DNA of 64,000 nt, taken from NCBI RefSeq assembly GCF_001570585.1, contig NZ_BBXF01000007.1, forward strand, positions 124,001-188,000. Reading direction: 5' to 3'. Made by a program: the position numbers and the translations under genes. The notes below the pieces were generated by a model. That model saw nothing but the letters and a program-made list of their open reading frames with translations, did no database searches and had not been told where the DNA came from. Source of the DNA: Herbidospora daliensis. Lineage in GTDB: Bacteria > Actinomycetota > Actinomycetes > Streptosporangiales > Streptosporangiaceae. Every line of letters starts with the position of its first letter. The stretch's first letter is position 1. Shown piece after piece: positions 7,585 through 15,671 of the stretch.

Positions 7585-10263
7585 ATGGCGCTCTTCGACC
7601 GCCTCCACGACGCCCTGCGCGCCCACGTCGACGGCGAGGTCCGGTTCGACCGGGGCACCAGGGCGGCCTACTCGACCGACGCCTCGAACTACCGCGAGGT
7701 GCCGATCGGGGTGGTCGTACCGAGAACGATCGAGGACGCCGCCCTGACGGTCGAGATCTGCGCCGACCACGACGTGCCCGTGTTGTCGCGCGGCGGCGGC
7801 ACCAGCCTGGCCGGCCAGTGCTGCAACACGGCCGTGGTCGTCGACTGGTCGACGTACTGCACCCGGTTTCGGCGCGAGGACGACGGCTCCGTCGTCACCG
7901 AACCGGGCACGGTGCTCGACGATCTCACCGGCGACGGCCTGATGTTCGGCCCGAAACCGGCCACCCACAACCACTGCACCATCGGCGGCATGATCGGCAA
8001 CGACGCCTGCGGCGCGACCGCGCAGGCGTACGGGAAGACCTCCGACAACGTGCTCGACCTGGAGGTGCTCACCTACGAGGGGGCCCGCTTCTGGGCCTCC
8101 GCCGCGCCCGAGCCCCTGCGCACGGCCGTCGACGCCATCGCCGCCGACCACGCCGAGGCCATCAGGGCCCGGTTCCCGAAGATCCCGCGCCGGGTCTCCG
8201 GCTACGGCCTCGACGCCCTGCTGCCGGAGAACGGCCGCGACCTGGCCAGGGCGCTGGTCGGCTCGGAGTCGACCCTGGTCACCGTGCTCCGGGCCCGGCT
8301 CAGGATGGTGCCCCGGCCGAGGGCGGGAGCAGCGGCGATCATCGGGTTCCGCGACGTCTTCGAGGCCGCCGACGCCGCCCCGTCGATCGCGCCCTACGAC
8401 CCGATCGCCCTGGAGGGCATGGACGACCGCCTGATCGGCTACGAACGCGCCCGCCGCCTCAACCTGGCGGCCATCGACCGGCTCCCGAAGGGCGGCGGCT
8501 GGCTGGTCGTCCAGTTCGGGGCCGACACCCCGGAGGAGGCCGCCGCGCTGGCCCGCGCCATGGCGGCCGACCTGGGGGTGCGGCCGGTGATCACGAACGA
8601 CGTCGCCTCGGTGGCCGCCATCCGCGAGGCGGCCGTCGGGGCCACAGCGGGCGACGCCTGGCCGGGCTGGGAGGACTCGGCCGTGCCGCCCGAACGCCTC
8701 GGCGAGTACCTGCGCGACCTGCGCCGACTCCAGGAGGACCACGGTTACGGCGCGTCGTCCCTCTACGGCCACTTCGGCCACGGGTGTGTGCACACCCGGA
8801 TCCCGTTCCGCCGCGACGACTACCGCGCCTTCGTCGAGGAGGCCGCCGACCTGGTCGTCTCCTACGGCGGCTCGTTCTCCGGCGAGCACGGCGACGGCCT
8901 GGCCAGGGGCGAGTTGTGGCCGAGGATGTTCGGCGACGAGGTCATGGCGGCGTTCATCCGCTTCAAGCGGCTGTTCGACCCACGGAACCGGATGAACCCG
9001 GGCCGCCTGATCGACCCCGACCGGCTCGACGACCACCTGAAGTCCCGTCCGCGCGAGGTGGCGACGGTCTTCAGCTTCCGCGACGGCTTCGCCGCCGAGA
9101 CGTCGGCGTGCGCCGGGGTCGGGGAGTGCCGCCGCGACACCGGCGGCGTGATGTGCCCGAGCTTCCGCGTCACCCGCGACGAGACCCACTCGACCCGGGG
9201 CAGGGCCCGGTTGTTGTCGGAGATGCTCCGGGGCGACGTGATCACCGGCGGCTGGCGGTCGGAGGAGGTCAGGGACGCCCTCGACCTGTGCCTGGCGTGC
9301 AAGGGCTGCCGCTCCGACTGCCCCGTCCACGTCGACATGGCCACCTACAAGGCCGAGTTCCTGCACCACCACTACCAGGGCCGGATCCGCCCCTTCTCCC
9401 ACTACGCCCTCGGCTGGCTCCCGCTCTGGGCGCGCTTCCCGCTGCTGCTGCGCGTCCCGAGGGTGCCCGGCCTGACGACCGAACGCCCCCTGCCGCGCCC
9501 GGCCCGGGTCCGCTTCAGCGACACCTTCCGGGCCCCGAAACGCGGCCCGGAGGTGCTGCTGCTCCCCGACACCTTCACCGACAACTTCACCCCCGGCGTC
9601 GCGGTCGCCGCGACCCGGGTGCTCTCAAGAGCCGGTTTCTCGGTACGCATCCCGCGCGCCCCCATCTGCTGCGGCCTCACCTGGATCTCCACCGGCCAGC
9701 TCGGCGTGGCCAGGCTCGTGCTGCGCAGAACCGCCCGCGTCCTGCGCGACGACCTCGACGCCGGCCTCCCGTTCGTCGGCCTCGAACCCTCCTGTACGGC
9801 CGTCCTCCGGTCGGACGCCCCCGAACTGCTCCCCGGCGACCCCGACGTCAGGAGGCTGGCCGACCGGACCAGGACCCTGGCCGAACTGCTCGACGACCAC
9901 GACGTCGACCCGCCGCACCTCCCCGGCCGGGTGGTCACCCAGCCCCACTGCCACCAGCACGCGATCATGGGCGCCGACGCCGACCTCCGGGTCCTGCGCC
10001 GGACCGGCGCCGACGTCACCCAGCTCGACGCGGGCTGCTGCGGCCTGGCCGGGAACTTCGGCTTCGAGCCGGGCCACCACGCCCTGTCGACGGCCGTCGC
10101 CGAGCAGGCCCTGTTCCCCGCCCTCCGGGCGGCCGGGGGAGCCCGGGTGCTGGCCGACGGCTTCAGCTGCCGTACCCAGATCGAGCACGGCATGGGGATC
10201 CACGCCCTCCACCTGGCGGAGTTCCTGGCGTCTCAACCTTCCGGCCCCGGGCGGAGTCCATAG
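7585..10263 (+). CDS. FAD-linked oxidase fused to a 4Fe-4S/CCG-domain reductase (GlcD-GlpC type, D-2-hydroxyacid dehydrogenase)
   Basis: 892 residues; ATG chosen because GGGG lies 8 bases before it, although a GTG two codons earlier is in frame. The N-terminal ~200 residues are a PCMH-type FAD-binding domain (SRGGGTSLAGQCCNTAVVVD; TIGGMIGNDACG), followed by an FAD-oxidase C domain (YGHFGHGCVH; SGEHGDGLARG). Residues ~490-580 carry ferredoxin-like clusters (CAGVGECRRDTGGVMCPSF; CLACKGCRSDCPV), then two CCG heterodisulfide-reductase domains (ICCGLTWISTGQ; GCCGLAGNFGFE). This fusion is known in actinomycete D-lactate/glycolate-type dehydrogenases feeding electrons to the respiratory chain. Exact substrate is not readable. 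Confidence 0.88.
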   Translation: MALFDRLHDALRAHVDGEVRFDRGTRAAYSTDASNYREVPIGVVVPRTIEDAALTVEICADHDVPVLSRGGGTSLAGQCCNTAVVVDWSTYCTRFRREDDGSVVTEPGTVLDDLTGDGLMFGPKPATHNHCTIGGMIGNDACGATAQAYGKTSDNVLDLEVLTYEGARFWASAAPEPLRTAVDAIAADHAEAIRARFPKIPRRVSGYGLDALLPENGRDLARALVGSESTLVTVLRARLRMVPRPRAGAAAIIGFRDVFEAADAAPSIAPYDPIALEGMDDRLIGYERARRLNLAAIDRLPKGGGWLVVQFGADTPEEAAALARAMAADLGVRPVITNDVASVAAIREAAVGATAGDAWPGWEDSAVPPERLGEYLRDLRRLQEDHGYGASSLYGHFGHGCVHTRIPFRRDDYRAFVEEAADLVVSYGGSFSGEHGDGLARGELWPRMFGDEVMAAFIRFKRLFDPRNRMNPGRLIDPDRLDDHLKSRPREVATVFSFRDGFAAETSACAGVGECRRDTGGVMCPSFRVTRDETHSTRGRARLLSEMLRGDVITGGWRSEEVRDALDLCLACKGCRSDCPVHVDMATYKAEFLHHHYQGRIRPFSHYALGWLPLWARFPLLLRVPRVPGLTTERPLPRPARVRFSDTFRAPKRGPEVLLLPDTFTDNFTPGVAVAATRVLSRAGFSVRIPRAPICCGLTWISTGQLGVARLVLRRTARVLRDDLDAGLPFVGLEPSCTAVLRSDAPELLPGDPDVRRLADRTRTLAELLDDHDVDPPHLPGRVVTQPHCHQHAIMGADADLRVLRRTGADVTQLDAGCCGLAGNFGFEPGHHALSTAVAEQALFPALRAAGGARVLADGFSCRTQIEHGMGIHALHLAEFLASQPSGPGRSP

Positions 10264-10267
10264 GGCG

Positions 10268-10750
10268 ATGCACGACGCGGAGGGGTTCCGGAAGTTCGTG
10301 GCCGTACGCGGCCGCGCGCTCTCGCGTGCCGCCTATCTGCTCACCGGCGACCACGCCAAGGCCGAGGACCTCATGCAGGAGACCCTGGCCAAGGCGGCAG
10401 CCAAGTGGCGGCGGATCTCGGCCGCGGACGACCCCGAGGCCTACCTGAAGACGATGATGATCAACCAGTTACGGACCTGGCACCGCCCCCGCAGCCTGGT
10501 CTTCTTCCCGACCTCGCAGCCCCCCGACTCCGGCGCGCCCCCGCCCGACACCGAGCTGAAGATCGTGCTCCGGCACGCCCTGACCACCCTCACGGCCAAA
10601 CAGCGCATCGTCCTCTACCTGCGCTTCTACGAAGACCTGCCCGAGGCGCAGATCGCCGCCCGGCTCGGCTGCTCGGTCGGCACGGTCAAGCGGCACACGC
10701 ACGACGCCCTGAAGCGGCTGCGGAAGGCAGGCATCCATGAACCCGCGTGA
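10268..10750 (+). CDS. SigE-family ECF RNA polymerase sigma factor
   Basis: 160 residues starting 5 bases after the dehydrogenase stop. Region 2 (FRKFVAVRGRALSRAAYLLTGDHAKAEDLMQETLAKAAAKW) and region 4 (LTAKQRIVLYLRFYEDLPEAQIAARLGCSVGTVKRHTHDAL) are complete, with the -35-binding helix-turn-helix at the end. The pattern is that of the actinomycete 'SigE family' ECF group. The gene overlaps the next, a membrane-anchored protein, by 14 bases, the usual arrangement of sigma factor and its membrane regulator. Confidence 0.9.
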   Translation: MHDAEGFRKFVAVRGRALSRAAYLLTGDHAKAEDLMQETLAKAAAKWRRISAADDPEAYLKTMMINQLRTWHRPRSLVFFPTSQPPDSGAPPPDTELKIVLRHALTTLTAKQRIVLYLRFYEDLPEAQIAARLGCSVGTVKRHTHDALKRLRKAGIHEPA

Positions 10751-11723
10751 GGCCTACCTCGACCTGGCCGACGACGCCCGCGACTACGGCGACCCCGACC
10801 GCGCCATCGACACCGCCGGCCGCCGCCGCGCCGCCCGCTGGAGCGCGGTGGCCGTCGCGGTCACGGTGATCGCCCTGTTCACGTGGCTGCGTCCGCAGCC
10901 GGAGGCGGCGCCCGTCCTCGGCGAGCCGCCGCAGGCCGGCGTGCGGGCCCATTCCCTCTTCTCCGGCTGCCGCACCGGCTGCCCGACGGTGCTGCGGCTG
11001 ACCGACGGCCGCGACATCGACATCCGGGTCGGCTCGGACACGGTCAACCCGCCCGGAAACTACACCATCTCCCCGGACGGCCGCTGGCTCGGCATCCCCG
11101 AGGACGACGGCGGCTACCGCCTGAACGACCTGCTCAGCGGCCCCAACCTGGAGATCCCCGCCGAACTGGGCGGCGTCTACGCCCCCTGGGTGTGGGCGGC
11201 CGATTCGAGCCGGATCATCCTCGCCCACCACCGGGACGGCGACGTCTCCCACTACCTCGACGTCGACCTGCGCACCCTGGAGACGAGCCGCCCGGACGTC
11301 GCGGCCGACACCGAGATCGTCGGTCTGACCGGCGGCGGCGACCTGATCCTCCAGCCGCCCCAGAAGGTCGCCCGTGAGCTCACCCTGACCGTCGCCGGGC
11401 GGCCGGTCGTCTTCCGCGCGCAGAAGGGCCCGTTCGCCGACGAGGACCACGGGTTGTGGATCCAGTCGCGGGGCGACCAGCTCTACCTGCACGAATACGG
11501 CGAGAAGCACGTCATCCAGATGGTCGCCCCGAACGGCCGGGCCGACGCCTACCTGTCACTCCCGGAGGGCCGCTACGCGGTGGGCCCGGCCGCGGACGGC
11601 TACGTCGTGGTCGAGCCCGGGAACCGGGTGCAGCGCCTCTACGAGATCGGCCGGCAGGAGCGGCTGATCGGCGAATACCCGCCGGAGGCCGCCGTCGTCA
11701 TCCCGGGCCTGGCCCGGCACTAG
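10737..11723 (+). CDS. Single-pass membrane protein, putative ECF-sigma partner (anti-sigma-like)
   Basis: 328 residues. A ~35-residue cytoplasmic N-terminus is followed by one membrane helix (WSAVAVAVTVIALFTWL) and a ~270-residue outside domain with repeated SPDGRWLGIPEDDGGY-type blades, like a TolB/WD-type beta propeller. Co-transcription and 14-base overlap with the ECF sigma gene suggest it holds or senses for that sigma factor, but the N-terminus is too short for a classical zinc anti-sigma domain and lacks HxxxCxxC. It overlaps the HAD gene on the other strand by 4 bases. Confidence 0.7.
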   Translation: MNPREAYLDLADDARDYGDPDRAIDTAGRRRAARWSAVAVAVTVIALFTWLRPQPEAAPVLGEPPQAGVRAHSLFSGCRTGCPTVLRLTDGRDIDIRVGSDTVNPPGNYTISPDGRWLGIPEDDGGYRLNDLLSGPNLEIPAELGGVYAPWVWAADSSRIILAHHRDGDVSHYLDVDLRTLETSRPDVAADTEIVGLTGGGDLILQPPQKVARELTLTVAGRPVVFRAQKGPFADEDHGLWIQSRGDQLYLHEYGEKHVIQMVAPNGRADAYLSLPEGRYAVGPAADGYVVVEPGNRVQRLYEIGRQERLIGEYPPEAAVVIPGLARH

Positions 11724-12367
11724 GCCAACCGCGCCACCGCTTCGGGGGTGAGCGCGGCCAGGTCGGTCAGCACCAGCGACGCCCCGGCCAGCGCGTCGGC
11801 GTCGGGCGGGTAGGCCGCCTGCGGCACCGCGACCACGATGAGCCCGGCCGAGGCGGCCGACCGCAGGCCGTTGCTGGAGTCCTCCACCGCCACGCACCGC
11901 TCGGGGGTGACCCCGAGCCGCTCGACGACGGCCAGATAGACGTCGGGGGCGGGCTTGCCGCGCTTCATGGTCTCGGTGGAGATCGCCACCCGGACGTCCA
12001 CGTCGAGGGCGGCCAGCACGGTGTCGATCAGCACGGCGGGGGAGGAACTGGCCACCCCGATCGGCCACTGGTCGGCGATGGCGCGCATGGTCGCCGCGGC
12101 GTGCGGCAGCAGCGGCAGGTGGTCGCGGTAGCGCTCGGCCATACGCTCGATCACCGTCGCGGCGGTCTCGTCGGGGGAGAGCCAGACGCCGAGCTCGCCG
12201 GTCAGGTAGTCGGCCCACTCGGGGGTGCTCATGCCCATCAGGCGCTTCTGGGTGTCCGGCATCCAGGTGCCGCCGAACTCGGCGACGACGGCCCGGCGGA
12301 CCTCTTCCCAGACGGGCTCGGAGTCGACGACGACCCCGTCGAGGTCGAAAACGATGGCTTCGATCAT
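11720..12367 (-). CDS. HAD-superfamily phosphatase/phosphomutase (beta-PGM-like, subfamily IA)
   Basis: 215 residues. Motif I DLDGVVVDSE with both catalytic Asp residues, a helical cap (EVRRAVVAEFGGTWMPD...GMSTPEWADYL), motif II as GVASSSP, motif III KRGKPAPDVYL and motif IV VAVEDSSNGL are all present, in the order of the beta-phosphoglucomutase/hexose-phosphate phosphatase group. It acts in the cytoplasm on a small phosphorylated sugar or similar compound; the exact substrate is not readable. It lies downstream of the peptide locus on the same strand but beyond a strong hairpin, so it is likely transcribed separately. Confidence 0.88.
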   Translation of the reverse strand: MIEAIVFDLDGVVVDSEPVWEEVRRAVVAEFGGTWMPDTQKRLMGMSTPEWADYLTGELGVWLSPDETAATVIERMAERYRDHLPLLPHAAATMRAIADQWPIGVASSSPAVLIDTVLAALDVDVRVAISTETMKRGKPAPDVYLAVVERLGVTPERCVAVEDSSNGLRSAASAGLIVVAVPQAAYPPDADALAGASLVLTDLAALTPEAVARLA

Positions 12368-12388
12368 GCGTACAGCCTGACACGAGAA

Positions 12389-12418
12389 AACGGGGCCGCC
12401 CGAAGGGACGGCCCCGTT
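12389..12418. terminator. Terminator after the double-glycine peptide genes
   Basis: Stem aacggggccg / cggccccgtt (10 bp, perfect) around a loop that can itself extend the pairing (ccc/ggg). It lies 12 bases after the stop of the second peptide gene on the minus strand and before the HAD gene start, so it closes the peptide transcript. Confidence 0.8.
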
Positions 12419-12430
12419 CCATCACGCTGG

Positions 12431-12562
12431 TTACGGCAGGGCGTCGATCACGGCGTCGCGCCAGTCGTAGTTCATCCAGTCGTAGTTCGCCCACATGCCG
12501 CCGGTGACGTCGGCGATCTCGGTGTCGGCGAGTTCCTGGGCGGTGCTCTCGAAGTTGTTCAT
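12431..12562 (-). CDS. Double-glycine leader peptide precursor 1 (NYDW peptide)
   Basis: A 43-residue open frame with a near-ideal ribosome site (GGAGGGGG, 6 bases before ATG). The leader MNNFESTAQELADTEIADVT ends in Gly21-Gly22, with the hydrophobic/acidic spacing (L-x-x-x-E-I-x-x-V-x-G-G) recognised by C39 peptidases. The 21-residue core carries NYDW twice (residues 26-34, one residue between) and ends RDAVIDALP. It has no Cys, Ser or Thr after the GG, so lanthionine, thiazole or sactionine chemistry is excluded. The cognate C39 transporter is on the same strand upstream. Secreted peptide: bacteriocin or signal; activity unknown. Confidence 0.82.
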   Translation of the reverse strand: MNNFESTAQELADTEIADVTGGMWANYDWMNYDWRDAVIDALP

Positions 12563-12592
12563 CACAACCCCCTCCGTTCGTTCCGTGAACCT
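12563..12592 (-). repeat. Duplicated 5' leader of peptide gene 1 (copy of 12800-12824)
   Basis: On the minus strand both peptide genes are preceded by ggttcac(g/c)gaacgaa and a run of G ending in ttgt(g/c) directly before ATG. Copy 1 has four extra bases. Each contains a short GTTC-GAAC inverted repeat. Conservation outside the coding region supports tandem duplication and possibly a shared translational or regulator site. Confidence 0.6.
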
Positions 12593-12667
12593 TGCGCAAT
12601 CAAGGTCCCAGCACTCACTTGGCGATCACTTGTGCGTGAGTCAGAGCCCGCTCCAAGTCGGACACGA

Positions 12668-12799
12668 CTACGGCAGCGCCTCGATCACCGCGTCGCGCCA
12701 GTCGTAGTTCGCCCAGTCGTAGTTCCACGGCAGACCGCCGGTGACCTCGGCGAGCTCGGTCTCGGTGAGTTCGTTCGCGGTGTTGGTGAAGTCGTCCAT
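12668..12799 (-). CDS. Double-glycine leader peptide precursor 2 (NYDW peptide paralogue)
   Basis: 43 residues, same length and plan as precursor 1: leader MDDFTNTANELTETELAEVT then Gly21-Gly22, core starting LPW with two NYDW units one residue apart and the end RDAVIEALP. Ribosome site GGGGG 6-7 bases before ATG. The untranslated leaders of both peptide genes share GGTTCAC-GAACGAA-GGGGGTTGT, so the pair arose by tandem duplication including the 5' region. It starts 33 bases after the end of the transporter gene. Core lacks Cys, Ser and Thr. No homologous family is recognised. Confidence 0.82.
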   Translation of the reverse strand: MDDFTNTANELTETELAEVTGGLPWNYDWANYDWRDAVIEALP

Positions 12800-12823
12800 G
12801 ACAACCCCCTTCGTTCGGTGAAC

Positions 12824-12845
12824 CTTGCGACTCAAGAGTCGCAAG
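12824..12845. promoter_or_regulatory. Hairpin between the peptide exporter and the first peptide gene
   Basis: Perfect 10-bp stem cttgcgactc / gagtcgcaag with a 2-base loop that spans the stop codon of the transporter gene. In an exporter-to-peptide transcript this can slow 3' decay or cause partial termination, letting transporter and peptides be made in different amounts. Confidence 0.55.
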
Positions 12846-14991
12846 GGACGTTTGGTGGGATCTTGGTGCTTCTTGGTGTGTTTTCTTGGTGGGCCACCAG
12901 CCGCGCGTAGTGGCCGTCGAGCGCCACCAGCTCGTCGTGGGTGCCCTGCTCGACGACGCGGCCGTCGTCGACGACGGCGATCAGGTCGGCGTCGCGGACG
13001 GTGCTGAGCCGGTGGGCGATCACGATGCGGGTCTGGGTCAGGGCGGCCAGGTTGCGTTCGATGGCGGCCTCGGTGACGGTGTCGAGGTGGCTGGTGGCCT
13101 CGTCGAACAGCAGCACCTTGGGCCGCCCGAGCACCGCCCTGGCCAGCGCCAGCCGCTGTTTCTGCCCGCCCGACAGGCCCATGCCCTCCGACAGGTTGGT
13201 CTCGTAGCCCATGGGCATCGCCATGATCTCGTCGTGGACGCAGGCCGTCTTCGCCGCCCGCACGATCTCCTGCGGCGTGGCCCCCGGCCGGCCCAGCGCG
13301 ATGTTCTCCCTGATGGTGCCGGTGAACAGGTGGGCCTCCTGGGTGACCACCCCGAAGTGCCGCCGCAGGGAGGAGCGGTGCAGGGCCTCCATCCGCACGC
13401 CGTCGTAGCTGACGGCGCCGAACGTGGGTTCGTAGAGGCCGACCATGACGCGGGCGAGGGTGCTCTTGCCCGAGCCGCTGCCGCCCACCAGGGCGATCTT
13501 CTGGCCCCGGCCGATGGTCAGCGAGACCTTCCACAGGATCCAGGGGCCGTTGGGGGCGTGCCGGAACGACACGTCGCGCAGCTCGATCTGCCCGCGCAGG
13601 TGGCCGACCTGCACCTCTCCGTAGGGCTCGGGGGTGAACTCCAGGATGTCGGCCAGCCGTTCGAGATGGGTGCCCGCCTCCTGGAGGATGCGCACCGTCC
13701 CGACCAGCGACAGGATCGGCGTCAGCGCCGCGCCCGCCAGGGCGACCAGGGTCAGCGTCTGGCCGAGGGGACGGCCGTTCAGCACCTCCCAGCCGCCGGT
13801 CCACAGCAGCGCCGCCGGGGCGGCCAGCCGCATGCTGTCGAGCACCGAGGTGACCAGGTTCTCCATCCGGCCCTGCCGCGCGTCGGCGTTGAGCTGGTCG
13901 AGGAACAGCTGCGACCAGCGGCTCAGCGCGGCGTCCTCGATGGCCCCGGCCTTGAGGATCTCCACCCCCTTGATGGCCTCCATGAGCTGCCCCTGCGTCT
14001 GGACCTGCGCCGACAGCGCCGCCAGGTTCAGGTCGGCGCGCCGCCGCCGGGTGAGCAGCAGCAGCACGGCCTGGACGGACGCCAGCGCGAGCAGGCACAG
14101 CCCCAGCGGCGCCGACGACAGGAACACGATCGTCACGTAGCCGACGGCGAGCGGCCCGTCGAGGAGTGCCGTGGTGATCGGCCCGGAGATGAGCTGCCGC
14201 AACCGGCCCACGCTGGCGCTGCGCTGGGCCAGGTCGCCGGAGCCCCGGGTGGCGAAGTAGCGGTAGGGGAGCCGGAACAGGTGGTTCACCACCTCCGACG
14301 TCAGCAGCCGGTCGGCCCGCAACCGCAGCTTGAGCACGGTCGCCGCGCGCAGATAGGTCAGCCCGAGGTGGACGACGCCGCCCGCCGCCAGCGCCAGCCC
14401 CAGCGAGACCAGCAGCGCCGAGTCCTTCGTCGGCAGCACCCCGTCGACGAGGATGCCCGAGAAGGTCTGCACCGCCAGCCCGATGACCTGGAGCAGCAGC
14501 GACGCCAGCAGGATGCGCGCGATGAGGCCCTTCTGCAGCGCGGTCCGGGCGAGCGGTCCGACCCACGTCCGGCGGGCCCGTTTCCTGCGCTGGAACGTCT
14601 CGCCCGGCGCGAAGGTGAGCAGCACCCCCGAGTAGCCCTCGGCGAACTCCTCCCGGGTCAGCCTCCGGCGGCCGGCCGCCGGGTCGACGACGTCCACGTG
14701 GCGGGCGGTCTCCCGTTCGACCACCACGAAGTGGTTGCGCCGCCAGTGGGCGACTGCCGGGAGAGGGGCGTCGGCGACGGTCTCGGCCTTGTACGCGGTC
14801 GCGGTCAGCCCGTAGCCGCGCGCCGCCTTGACGATCGCCAGCGCCGAGAGGCCGTCGCGGCCGACCCCGCACTGCTCGGACACCTCGCGGACCCCGGTGT
14901 GGCGGCCGTGGTGGCTCAGCACCATGGCCAGGCAGGCGGCCCCGCATTCGGCCAGGCCCGACTGGAGCCGGACCGGTACTCTCACGTTCAC
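12832..14991 (-). CDS. Peptidase-containing ABC transporter (C39 peptidase, PCAT) exporting double-glycine peptides
   Basis: 719 residues with three domains. Residues ~8-125: C39 cysteine peptidase with Gln10, Cys16 (LAECGAACLAM), His87 (RRNHFVVVE) and Asp103 (VVDPAAG). Residues ~150-450: six-helix ABC membrane domain. Residues ~465-710: nucleotide-binding domain with Walker A GGSGSGKST (~505), LSGGQKQR (~605) and Walker B VLLFDEATSHLD (~625). Such proteins cut leaders after Gly-Gly and export the core peptide. Two matching precursors follow on the same strand. The GTG start has only a weak ribosome site. No peptide-modifying enzyme is present nearby. Confidence 0.92.
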   Translation of the reverse strand: MNVRVPVRLQSGLAECGAACLAMVLSHHGRHTGVREVSEQCGVGRDGLSALAIVKAARGYGLTATAYKAETVADAPLPAVAHWRRNHFVVVERETARHVDVVDPAAGRRRLTREEFAEGYSGVLLTFAPGETFQRRKRARRTWVGPLARTALQKGLIARILLASLLLQVIGLAVQTFSGILVDGVLPTKDSALLVSLGLALAAGGVVHLGLTYLRAATVLKLRLRADRLLTSEVVNHLFRLPYRYFATRGSGDLAQRSASVGRLRQLISGPITTALLDGPLAVGYVTIVFLSSAPLGLCLLALASVQAVLLLLTRRRRADLNLAALSAQVQTQGQLMEAIKGVEILKAGAIEDAALSRWSQLFLDQLNADARQGRMENLVTSVLDSMRLAAPAALLWTGGWEVLNGRPLGQTLTLVALAGAALTPILSLVGTVRILQEAGTHLERLADILEFTPEPYGEVQVGHLRGQIELRDVSFRHAPNGPWILWKVSLTIGRGQKIALVGGSGSGKSTLARVMVGLYEPTFGAVSYDGVRMEALHRSSLRRHFGVVTQEAHLFTGTIRENIALGRPGATPQEIVRAAKTACVHDEIMAMPMGYETNLSEGMGLSGGQKQRLALARAVLGRPKVLLFDEATSHLDTVTEAAIERNLAALTQTRIVIAHRLSTVRDADLIAVVDDGRVVEQGTHDELVALDGHYARLVAHQENTPRSTKIPPNVPCDS

Positions 14992-15038
14992 TTTCGGGAG
15001 CGTGGCAGCGCCGACTTGGACCTGACTTGCCCATGATT

Positions 15039-15069
15039 TGAGGACCCGGCGAAAACCGCCGGGTCCTCA
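15039..15069. terminator. Terminator after the PfpI-family gene
   Basis: Stem tgaggacccggc / gccgggtcctca (12 bp, perfect) with loop gaaaacc. It lies between the stop of the PfpI-like gene (15083) and the start of the transporter gene (14991), separating the two minus-strand units. Confidence 0.85.
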
Positions 15070-15082
15070 GGAATCGGGTCGA

Positions 15083-15625
15083 TCAGGCGAAGGCGTCGAT
15101 CGTGGCCTCGCAGAAGGCCTTCAGGTCATCCGGCATACGGCTGGTGACCAGCGTCGACGGTCCTTCGGTGCAGACCACGACCTCCTTGTCCTGCCAGGTC
15201 GCCCCGGCGTTGCGGAGATCGGTCTGGAGGCTCGGCCACGAGGTCATCATGCGGCCCCGTACGACGTCGGCCTCGATCAGCGTCCACGGCGCGTGACAGA
15301 TCGCCGCGACCGGTTTGCCCTGGTCGAAGAACTCGCGCACGAACCTGACCGCCTTCGGATTCATCCGCAGGAAGTCGGGGTTGGCGACCCCGCCGGGCAG
15401 CACCAGCCCGTCGAAGTCGGCCGCGTGGGCCTGTCCGACGGTGGCGTCGATCGGGAACTTGTCTCCTCGGTCGAGGTGGTCGAACGCCTGGATCTCCCCT
15501 TCCTTCGTGGAGATCAGTTTCGGCGTCCCACCGGCGTCCTTGATCGCCTTCCAGGGTTCGGTGAGCTCCACCTGCTCGACGCCCGCCGGTGCGGCGAGGA
15601 AGGCTATGGTCTTGCCTTCGAGCAT
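15083..15625 (-). CDS. DJ-1/PfpI-family protein (class I glutamine-amidotransferase-like)
   Basis: 180 residues. The nucleophile elbow AICHAPW with the reactive Cys and following His, the Glu in ELTEPWKAI and the flanking VLPGGVANPDFLR loop match bacterial PfpI/YhbO-type proteins, which have been reported as proteases, deglycases or stress chaperones. Cytoplasmic, no signal peptide. Length is normal. It is bounded by its own terminator, so it is probably a single-gene unit; stress-protection role is inferred from the family only. Confidence 0.88.
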   Translation of the reverse strand: MLEGKTIAFLAAPAGVEQVELTEPWKAIKDAGGTPKLISTKEGEIQAFDHLDRGDKFPIDATVGQAHAADFDGLVLPGGVANPDFLRMNPKAVRFVREFFDQGKPVAAICHAPWTLIEADVVRGRMMTSWPSLQTDLRNAGATWQDKEVVVCTEGPSTLVTSRMPDDLKAFCEATIDAFA

Positions 15626-15671
15626 GTCAGTCTCCCCTCTGAGCGGTGCGGACCCTTCCCCTGCCCAGTCT

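Noticed and set aside
7522-9402. 626-residue antisense frame under the FAD/Fe-S dehydrogenase
   Set aside because: Typical GC-skew shadow of a long high-GC gene; no domain and the sense gene has full motifs.
12668-15034. 788-residue frame overlapping the C39 transporter in another frame
   Set aside because: Arg/Gly/Ala-rich shadow; only its last 43 residues are real, namely precursor peptide 2 with its own ATG and ribosome site.
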